A stretch of DNA of 7,094 nucleotides, taken from contig CANQGN010000074.1 in the NCBI GenBank assembly GCA_947623215.1, forward strand, positions 1 through 7,094, written 5' to 3'. This stretch comes from an uncultured Clostridia bacterium (GTDB lineage: Bacteria; Bacillota; Clostridia; Oscillospirales; Acutalibacteraceae). The notes under the pieces were generated by a model, which had not been told where the DNA came from, ran no database searches, and worked only from the letters and a program-made list of their open reading frames with translations. A program made the position numbers and the translations under genes. This document shows, in pieces, positions 1-3,790 of the stretch. Within the stretch, counting starts at the first letter, position 1; the number at the start of each line of letters is the position of its first letter.

Positions 1-77
1 TCGCGCTCGGTTCCCCCGCCGGTACCCGGCGCTCGGGTTCGAGTCCACTTAAGCTTGGTAAAAACCAAAAGCCGCAC
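1..77. repeat. 77-bp direct repeat, copy 1
   Basis: This block is identical, base for base, to 450-526 (offset 449). It starts at the window edge, so the true repeat may extend further left. It contains an EcoRI-free GC-rich left half, a T-arm-like block at 26-46 and, at its right end (61-77), the 5' arm of the terminator hairpin that is complete in copy 2. Here the 3' arm is missing: identity stops at base 77, the apex of that hairpin. No ORF-like function is credible. Confidence 0.9.
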
Positions 78-449
78 ATAACAGCTTTCTAAAACATCGC
101 AGGGCAGTTGCGGGTCTGCCCGTTTGCAACATCAGCTCACCTGCGCCACGCGCGTCGTTGCAAGCTCCGCTTCGCTCGTTTCCGCACATAGTGCGAAAAG
201 CTCGCACGCTCCGCTGCAACTCCTTTCCCCACAAAGCTGGCGCTTTGCGGGGGCCCCGTTGGTTTTTTAATCCGCATCGGCGGCGGTTCCGGTGATGGTT
301 TATTTTCAATGATGCACCGCCTTGGTCATCCGGTTTTGCGGCTGGTGCCCGTTTGCAACATCGGTTCAACTTCGCCGCACTTACGGCGGCTCGTTTCACC
401 GTGTTGCGGCACAACCCTGCGCGCTCCCTGTTTCCGCCCCCGGCGGCGG
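78..449. other. Non-coding stretch with short repeats and hairpins
   Basis: No credible gene is visible; open frames on both strands lack ribosome binding sites, and their products are low-complexity and rich in Arg, Pro and Ala. The stretch holds a 17-bp repeat at 117-133 and 346-362 (TGCCCGTTTGCAACATC). A hairpin at 227-252 has arms CCCC-A-CAAAGC and GCTTTG-C-GGGG, with a T6 run a few bases further on near 264. An imperfect hairpin spans 355-407. The pattern resembles degenerate intergenic repeat material between the two 77-bp copies. Whether it is a decayed mobile element cannot be decided from this window. Confidence 0.6.
355..407. repeat. Imperfect palindrome (long hairpin)
   Basis: GCAACA at 355-360 pairs with TGTTGC at 402-407, CGGT at 362-365 with ACCG at 398-401, and CGCCG at 373-377 with CGGCG at 384-388. 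Internal loops separate these stems. The left arm lies in the 17-bp sequence that also occurs at 117-133, where GCAAC at 126-130 again faces a GTTGC at 157-161. Both copies can therefore fold similarly despite divergent interiors. Function is unknown. Confidence 0.5.
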
Positions 450-526
450 TCGCGCTCGGTTCCCCCGCCGGTACCCGGCGCTCGGGTTCGAGTCCACTTA
501 AGCTTGGTAAAAACCAAAAGCCGCAC
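450..526. repeat. 77-bp direct repeat, copy 2
   Basis: Identical to 1-77. In this copy the right end (510-526) forms the 5' arm of the intact terminator that ends tRNA-Ser on the other strand. Bases 475-495 match the variable-arm/T-arm part of the neighbouring tRNA-Ser at 19 of 21 positions, in inverted orientation. No full tRNA can be folded around it. Confidence 0.9.
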
Positions 527-549
527 GAAAATGTGCGGCTTTTGGTTTT
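509..549. terminator. Bidirectional terminator at the tRNA-Ser 3' end
   Basis: A 17-bp perfect stem pairs 510-526 with 533-549, with loop GAAAAT at 527-532. Read on the minus strand the hairpin starts at the last base of the encoded CCA of tRNA-Ser and ends in five U (509-513). On the plus strand it ends in four U (546-549). It should terminate the tRNA transcript and could also stop readthrough from the left. Confidence 0.85.
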
Positions 550-639
550 GGCGGAGAAGGAGGGACTCGAACCCTCGCGCCGGTTGCCCGACCTACGCCC
601 TTAGCAGGGGCGCCTCGTCACCAACTTGAGTACTTCTCC
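549..639 (-). tRNA. tRNA-Ser (anticodon GCU), CCA encoded
   Basis: On the minus strand a complete type II (class with long variable arm) tRNA folds. The acceptor stem is GGAGAAG (639-633) with CTTCTCC (559-553). The D stem is CTC/GAG. The anticodon stem CGCCC/GGGCG encloses the loop CTGCTAA, giving anticodon GCU for Ser AGC/AGU codons. A long variable arm follows, then T arm GAGGG-TTCGAGT-CCCTC, discriminator G at 552 and encoded CCA (551-549). It has its own consensus promoter (703-731), leaving a leader of roughly 55-60 nt to be removed by RNase P, and a terminator immediately downstream. Sequence and fold are unambiguous. Confidence 0.96.
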
Positions 640-702
640 ATGGTAACGGTTTCTTCTTCTATCTTCTATTCACTTTATGCGGCCGTTGTCGGCTGCCTTT
701 GT

Positions 703-731
703 ATTATACTAACGACCGGGCAAAATGTCAA
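703..731 (-). promoter_or_regulatory. Sigma-A promoter of tRNA-Ser
   Basis: On the minus strand a perfect -35 TTGACA (731-726) and a perfect -10 TATAAT (708-703) are separated by 17 bp. It points at the tRNA-Ser gene. Full consensus fits a highly expressed stable RNA gene. Confidence 0.93.
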
Positions 732-892
732 CCTTTTTTTCGCCTTTCTTTTCCCGCACCCTTCCCTGCCCCGCTCCATACACTATCTACAGGGGGCGCG
801 CGTGCGCTTTCCCTTTGCGATACCGGCCGACAGCCGGGCCCCTGCCGGCCGGAGAGAAAAAATTTGTCGCAGAAAAAATTTGCCGCTTGCTC
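732..892. other. Divergent intergenic stretch without a gene
   Basis: This lies between the minus-strand tRNA promoter and the plus-strand promoter of the Cys-Asp microprotein. No ORF with a ribosome binding site is seen. An inverted repeat CCGGCCG (823-829) / CGGCCGG (846-852) with a 16-nt gap is present but has no T-run. Further right is the A-tract tandem repeat listed separately. Confidence 0.6.
856..887. repeat. Tandem 16-bp A-tract repeat upstream of a promoter
   Basis: Two copies of GAAAAAATTTGYCGC(A/T) sit head to tail at 856-871 and 872-887, differing at two positions. They end six bases before the -35 box at 893. Phased A6T3 tracts in this position could act as an UP element or bend DNA; a tandem site for a transcription factor is the alternative. 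The role is inferred. Confidence 0.6.
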
Positions 893-921
893 TTGACATC
901 CGGGGTAAAATTGGGTATTCT
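893..921 (+). promoter_or_regulatory. Sigma-A promoter of the Cys-Asp microprotein
   Basis: A perfect -35 TTGACA (893-898), a 17-bp spacer and -10 TATTCT (916-921, four of six consensus bases). The ribosome binding site at 947-952 follows about 25 bases after the -10, giving a short 5' leader. Confidence 0.75.
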
Positions 922-961
922 ATATGTGGGTTTCTCAATTTACTCTGGGAGGTTGTATCAT

Positions 962-1198
962 ATGGAGGAAAAACGCGTATTTTGGCTGATTGCCGTCATC
1001 TCTTCGCTGGCCGCCATTTCGGCCGTTGTGGCCTACTTTGTAACCCGCTACCTGCGGGCCCAGACCTGCGAAGAACTGCTGGACGATTACTGTGACTGCG
1101 ACTACGACGATTGCGATTGCGACTGTGATTGCGACGACGAGGCCGACGACGAAGCGGCGGAACAACCCGCCGAAGCGGAGTCTGCCGACGAAGAATAA
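962..1198 (+). CDS. Small membrane-anchored Cys/Asp-rich protein (78 aa)
   Basis: Function unknown; no named family recognised with certainty. Residues 1-5 are charged (MEEKR). Residues 6-27 form one hydrophobic helix, then R29 and R32 follow, so the N terminus is probably outside or in a signal-anchor state; topology is uncertain. The soluble tail is very acidic. Residues 44-58 alternate Cys and Asp, giving six Cys in 14 residues plus C36, and residues 59-78 are Asp/Glu/Ala-rich. There is no lipobox. The ATG at 962 was chosen because GGGAGG (947-952) lies 9 nt upstream and a promoter precedes it; upstream in-frame starts give non-natural sequence. It is monocistronic, followed by two hairpins. 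Small proteins with one helix and an acidic tail are common in Clostridia, but the CDCDCDC block is unusual. Metal binding is a plausible inference only. Confidence 0.82.
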   Translation: MEEKRVFWLIAVISSLAAISAVVAYFVTRYLRAQTCEELLDDYCDCDYDDCDCDCDCDDEADDEAAEQPAEAESADEE

Positions 1199-1264
1199 GC
1201 CGCAAGGCCGGTAATCCCAACAAAAAATCCAAGAATTCGCAAAAAAATCCGAAAACGAAGCGCC

Positions 1265-1309
1265 GCCCGTTTCGGTAGGCTTTACCGAAACGGGCTTGCT
1301 TTTTGTTTC
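1265..1309 (+). terminator. Rho-independent terminator after the microprotein gene
   Basis: A 13-bp stem pairs 1265-1277 with 1283-1295 (core CCCGTTTCGGTA), with a 5-nt loop, followed by a U-rich tract broken by single G and C bases (1296-1309). It lies about 65 bases after the stop codon. Confidence 0.82.
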
Positions 1310-1310
1310 T

Positions 1311-1337
1311 TTCGCCGCAAAACTTCGGCGAATTTTT
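1311..1337 (+). terminator. Second, weaker hairpin with T-run
   Basis: TTCGCCG (1311-1317) pairs with CGGCGAA (1326-1332) across an 8-nt loop, and TTTTT follows at 1333-1337. It probably backs up the stronger terminator just upstream. Confidence 0.55.
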
Positions 1338-1398
1338 ATTTGACGAAAATTTGCGACCGCTCGTCCGGCCGCTTAGCCGTGTTTTTTTATAGTAACCC

Positions 1399-1425
1399 GC
1401 ACAAAGTCCTTGACTTTCTTTGTGC
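1399..1425. promoter_or_regulatory. Overlapping dyads around the -35 box (putative operator)
   Basis: GCACAAAG (1399-1406) and CTTTGTGC (1418-1425) form an 8-bp inverted repeat with an 11-bp gap. Nested in it, AAAGTC (1403-1408) and GACTTT (1412-1417) form a second dyad with a 3-bp gap. The -35 box (1410-1415) lies in the centre. A dimeric regulator bound here would occlude sigma-A. The regulator is unknown and the site is inferred from symmetry and position. Confidence 0.5.
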
Positions 1426-1438
1426 AAAATGCTATACT
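1410..1438 (+). promoter_or_regulatory. Sigma-A promoter of the nucleotidyltransferase gene
   Basis: -35 TTGACT (1410-1415), 17-bp spacer, -10 TATACT (1433-1438); each box has five of six consensus bases. The start codon is about 45 bases downstream. Confidence 0.88.
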
Positions 1439-1482
1439 AAGACTCGGCATATAGCCTACTTTACCTAAAGGAGCGAACCCTC

Positions 1483-2391
1483 ATGGCAAAAGCAACCCTT
1501 GTGATTATGGCCGGCGGCATGGGTAGCCGCTACGGTGGTTTAAAGCAACTGGAAAAAATGGGCCCTAATCAGGAAAAACTCATTGATTACAGCATTTACG
1601 ACGCCAAACGCGCCGGATTTGACCACGTGGTTTTTTTGATAAAGCCGGAGAATTTGGAAATTTTTCGGCAGGAAATCGGCGACGCCGTCGCCCGCCACAT
1701 TCCGGTGGACTATGCCTTTCAAACCACCGAGGATTTACCGGCGGGGTGCTCTCCCCTGCCCGGCCGCACCAAGCCCTGGGGCACCGGCCACGCCATTTGG
1801 TGCTGCCGCAACGTGGTGCACGAACCCTTTGCCGTGATTAACGCCGACGATTACTACGGCCCCAAGGCCTTTCAGCTGGTGTATGACGATTTAATGAAAC
1901 AAGACCGCACCGGCGTTTCGTACATTATGGCCGGTTACGTGCTCAAAAACACCCTGACCGACAACGGCTCGGTTTCGCGCGGGGTTTGCCAGGTGCAAAA
2001 CGGCAAGCTGCTCTCGGTAGTGGAGCACAAAAAGATTGAGCGCGGCAACGACTGCGCCCACTCTCACCTGCCAAACGGCGAAATAGAAGAACTGCCGCTC
2101 GACTCGGTGGTGTCTATGAACTTTTTCGGTTTTACGCCCGATATTTTTGATAAATTAGAAGAGGGCATGGTGCGCTTTATGAACACCCCAACCGACGACC
2201 CCTTAAAGCGCGAATATTTGCTGCCGGAAGAGGTGGAAGTGCTGCTGCGGGCGGGCTACTGCGAGGTAACCGTAGCCCCGACGGACGACCGCTGGTACGG
2301 CGTAACCTACCCGGAGGACCGCGAACCGGTGGCCAACGCCATTCGCAATTTGGTGCGCGGCGGGCTTTACCCCCTTTCTCTTTGGGATTAA
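1483..2391 (+). CDS. Sugar-phosphate nucleotidyltransferase family protein
   Basis: Predicted cytoplasmic enzyme joining an NTP and a sugar 1-phosphate to make a nucleotide sugar. The 302 residues show the Rossmann-type nucleotidyltransferase fold. The glycine-rich nucleotide loop AGGMGSRYGGLKQ is at 10-22, with conserved DYSIYDA at 35-41. KPWGTGHA at 97-104 fits the base/sugar-binding segment. NADDYYG at 120-126 supplies the metal-binding aspartates. No left-handed beta-helix or other C-terminal acyltransferase domain is seen. The N-terminal loop differs from classical GalU (GLGTR type), so the exact sugar and nucleotide are undetermined; automated annotation often says UTP-glucose-1-phosphate uridylyltransferase. 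AAAGGAG at 1467-1473 lies 9 nt before the ATG. It is a single-gene unit with its own promoter, possible operator and terminator. Family call is firm, substrate is not. Confidence 0.9.
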   Translation: MAKATLVIMAGGMGSRYGGLKQLEKMGPNQEKLIDYSIYDAKRAGFDHVVFLIKPENLEIFRQEIGDAVARHIPVDYAFQTTEDLPAGCSPLPGRTKPWGTGHAIWCCRNVVHEPFAVINADDYYGPKAFQLVYDDLMKQDRTGVSYIMAGYVLKNTLTDNGSVSRGVCQVQNGKLLSVVEHKKIERGNDCAHSHLPNGEIEELPLDSVVSMNFFGFTPDIFDKLEEGMVRFMNTPTDDPLKREYLLPEEVEVLLRAGYCEVTVAPTDDRWYGVTYPEDREPVANAIRNLVRGGLYPLSLWD

Positions 2392-2408
2392 CGAGACCCG
2401 GATTTTTT

Positions 2409-2448
2409 CCGCCGGCTGCGGCTTCGGGTTGCGGCCGGCGGTTTTATT
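2409..2448 (+). terminator. Terminator of the nucleotidyltransferase gene
   Basis: An 11-bp GC-rich stem pairs 2409-2419 with 2431-2441 (one U-G pair), with an 11-nt loop, followed by TTTTATTTT from 2442. It starts 17 bases after the stop codon. Confidence 0.85.
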
Positions 2449-2553
2449 TTCTTTAACCTCTCTTACGCAAAGTCGAATTGGCACTATTTTTGTATTGTTT
2501 GCACCAAAAGCCAATCTGCCATTAGTGCAAAATTATAAAATTTTAAAAAATCG

Positions 2554-2582
2554 TTGACTTTTGACTCCAAAAGTTGTATGAT
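2554..2582 (+). promoter_or_regulatory. Sigma-A promoter of the sigma-factor gene, with internal dyad
   Basis: -35 TTGACT (2554-2559), 17-bp spacer and -10 TATGAT (2577-2582). An inverted repeat ACTTTTG (2557-2563) / CAAAAGT (2568-2574) with a 4-bp gap lies over the -35 end and spacer, a classical repressor position. The region just upstream (2529-2550) is almost all A/T and may act as an UP element. The operator role is inferred. Confidence 0.8.
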
Positions 2583-2614
2583 AGTGGTGAACCAAAGGAA
2601 GGGTGCGGGGCAAC

Positions 2615-3193
2615 ATGAAGCAACCCGGCGGCGCCCCGGCGCCGACAGACGAAGAGCTGGCGGCGGCGGCCAAAGGCCAAAACGAAGCCGCTTTAACCGC
2701 CCTGCTCAGCCGGTACCTGCCGGTGGTAAAAGCGCGGGTTTCGGGCTATGCCGGCGGCGAGCTGGAACCGGAAGATTTGGCGCAGGAGGGCATGATTGGC
2801 CTGTTAAACGCCGTTGCCCGGTATGACGAGAAACGCGGCGCCTCTTTTCACACCTTTGCGTTGCTTTGCATTGACCGCGCCGTGATTTCCGTAGTGCGGG
2901 CCTCGTTGGCCGCCCGGCAAATCCCCTCTTCTACCCGCGTGCCGCTGGCAGACGAAGCGCTGGCTGATGAAACCGGCGACGACCCGGAGGCTATTGTAAC
3001 CAACCGCGACGCGCTGGAGCAGCTGCTGCGCCGCTTGCCGCGCGAGCTTTCGCCGCTGGAGCGTCGGGTGTTCTTTCTTTACCTTGGCGGGTGCGATTAC
3101 GATGCCATTGCCGCCCGGCTGCAAATTTCCACAAAAGCGGTGGATAACGCCCTGTGCCGTGTGCGCGGCAAAATACGCCGCCACGGGGCGTAG
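2615..3193 (+). CDS. SigH/Spo0H-like sigma-70 family sigma factor
   Basis: Predicted alternative sigma factor directing RNA polymerase to a promoter subset. In the 192 residues, region 2 covers roughly 12-98: helix 2.1 at 12-45, then EDLAQEGMIGLLNAVARYD (53-71) for core binding, and FHTFALLCIDRAVISVVRA (78-96) for -10 recognition. Region 4 spans about 135-190 with LERRVFFLYLGG (148-159) and helix-turn-helix DYDAIAARLQISTKAVDNAL (161-180). The pattern follows Bacillus SigH, which is near 218 aa; here the region 2-4 linker is shorter. The ATG at 2615 is chosen with AGGAAGG (2596-2602) 12 nt upstream; an in-frame GTG at 2603 abuts that site and would be poorly spaced. No anti-sigma gene is adjacent. 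SigH would be tied to stationary phase, competence or sporulation entry, but its role here is untested. Confidence 0.87.
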   Translation: MKQPGGAPAPTDEELAAAAKGQNEAALTALLSRYLPVVKARVSGYAGGELEPEDLAQEGMIGLLNAVARYDEKRGASFHTFALLCIDRAVISVVRASLAARQIPSSTRVPLADEALADETGDDPEAIVTNRDALEQLLRRLPRELSPLERRVFFLYLGGCDYDAIAARLQISTKAVDNALCRVRGKIRRHGA

Positions 3194-3220
3194 GTGTTCT
3201 TATTTTCTTTTATTAAATCT

Positions 3221-3288
3221 GCTCTTAGTAGCTTAAACCATGTAGAGCGTTGGGTTTCCAAGATGACGGTGCGAGTCCGTCCGAGGGC
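3221..3288 (+). promoter_or_regulatory. Possible structured RNA leader of the zinc-ribbon gene
   Basis: The 125-nt gap before the zinc-ribbon gene is rich in short pairings. GCTCT (3221-3225) can pair with AGAGC (3244-3248), TTGG (3250-3253) with CCAA (3258-3261), and GACGG (3265-3269) with CCGTC (3277-3281) around a 7-nt loop TGCGAGT that looks like a tRNA T loop. AAACC (3235-3239) could alternatively pair with GGTTT (3253-3257), so two folds compete. No acceptor stem exists, so this is not a tRNA. No known riboswitch class was recognised; it may be chance structure. Confidence 0.3.
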
Positions 3289-3318
3289 AAAAACATTTTT
3301 CAAGCGAGGTAAAAGGAC

Positions 3319-3594
3319 ATGTTTGAAGACAAAACTCTTACTTGCAAAGAGTGCGGCTCGGAATTCGTTTTTACGGCCGGCGAACAGGAGTTTTATGCAG
3401 AAAAGGGCTTCGTAAACGAACCCCAGCGCTGCAAGGCCTGCCGCGACGCCCGCAAAAACGCCGCCAGAGGCGAACGCGAGTGGTTTGTAGCGACCTGCGC
3501 TGCCTGCGGCGGCGAGGCCAAGGTTCCCTTCCAACCGCGGGAGGATCGCCCGGTCTACTGCAGCGAATGCTTTGCCAAACAAAAAGAGGCTTAA
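3319..3594 (+). CDS. Double zinc-ribbon protein (zf-trcl plus CxxC-x17-CxxC)
   Basis: A 91-residue cytoplasmic protein with eight cysteines in two four-Cys sites. Site one is C9-x2-C12 and C38-x2-C41, with the conserved FVFTAGEQEFYAEKGF (16-31) and NEPQRC between them, typical of the zf-trcl zinc-ribbon family. Site two is C60-x2-C63 and C81-x2-C84 with exactly 17 residues between pairs and PREDRPVYC, matching the CxxC-x17-CxxC family (TIGR04272 type). The molecular role of these proteins is not established; binding of nucleic acid or another protein is an inference. GAGGT at 3306-3310 lies 8 nt before the ATG; the closer AAGGA is too near to serve. It follows the sigma-factor gene on the same strand 125 nt downstream with no clear terminator between, so they may be co-transcribed. 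Confidence 0.92.
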   Translation: MFEDKTLTCKECGSEFVFTAGEQEFYAEKGFVNEPQRCKACRDARKNAARGEREWFVATCAACGGEAKVPFQPREDRPVYCSECFAKQKEA

Positions 3595-3640
3595 GCGACG
3601 CGCTCTGCCGGGGGCGGCACCCCCTCCCCCAGCAGCCTTT

Positions 3641-3686
3641 CAGGCAACCCCTTTGCCCTGCGCGGCAGAGGGGTTGCCTGTTTTTT
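3641..3686 (+). terminator. Strong terminator of the zinc-ribbon gene
   Basis: A 17-bp stem (one U-G pair) pairs 3641-3657 with 3664-3680 (arms begin CAGGCAACCCC and end GGGGTTGCCTG), with a 6-nt loop and TTTTTT at 3681-3686. An upstream CTCTGCCG (3603-3610) is complementary to CGGCAGAG (3663-3670) in the 3' arm, so a competing fold is possible. Confidence 0.92.
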
Positions 3687-3715
3687 GTTGCCTGTTTTTT
3701 GTTGCCTGTTTTTTT
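3673..3715. repeat. Three tandem 14-bp repeats of terminator arm plus T-run
   Basis: GTTGCCTGTTTTTT occurs at 3673-3686, 3687-3700 and 3701-3715 (the last with seven T). Unit 1 is the end of the terminator 3' arm and its U-tract. Units 2 and 3 repeat both, so GTTGCCTG in each could pair with CAGGCAAC at 3641-3648. Confidence 0.95.
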
Positions 3716-3726
3716 GCATAAAAACC

Positions 3727-3755
3727 TTGTTTTTACGCCGCATTTCGTGTATACT
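3727..3755 (+). promoter_or_regulatory. Sigma-A promoter of the E2-like/TSCPD/galM operon
   Basis: -35 TTGTTT (3727-3732), 17-bp spacer and -10 TATACT (3750-3755). The ribosome binding site GGAGG (3779-3783) follows. No other promoter is evident before the two downstream genes. Confidence 0.75.
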
Positions 3756-3790
3756 GGAACATAGATATAGAGATTTTTGGAGGACTTGCC

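Noticed and set aside
1..548. CRISPR array
   Set aside because: Only two copies of a 77-bp repeat with a 372-bp gap; there are no regular spacers and no cas genes.
49..629. Several open frames of 66-121 codons on both strands over the repeat and tRNA region
   Set aside because: They overlap the tRNA or repeats, lack ribosome binding sites and give Arg/Pro-rich products. Frames across tRNA genes commonly yield such spurious proteins.
996..1427. Minus-strand frame of 143 codons opposite the microprotein and terminators
   Set aside because: Arg-rich shadow of the Asp/Cys codons; it crosses two hairpin terminators and has no start signal.
2479..2494. Sigma-54-like site TGGCAC-N5-TTGTA upstream of the sigma-factor gene
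   Set aside because: The spacing fits, but the critical -12 GC is GT, and a better sigma-A promoter lies closer to the gene.
2603..2605. GTG start for the sigma-factor gene, four codons upstream
   Set aside because: It touches the AGGAAGG ribosome binding site, leaving no spacing; ATG at 2615 is better placed.
3194..3318. A tRNA gene suggested by the T-arm-like hairpin
   Set aside because: No acceptor stem, D arm or proper anticodon arm can be formed around it.
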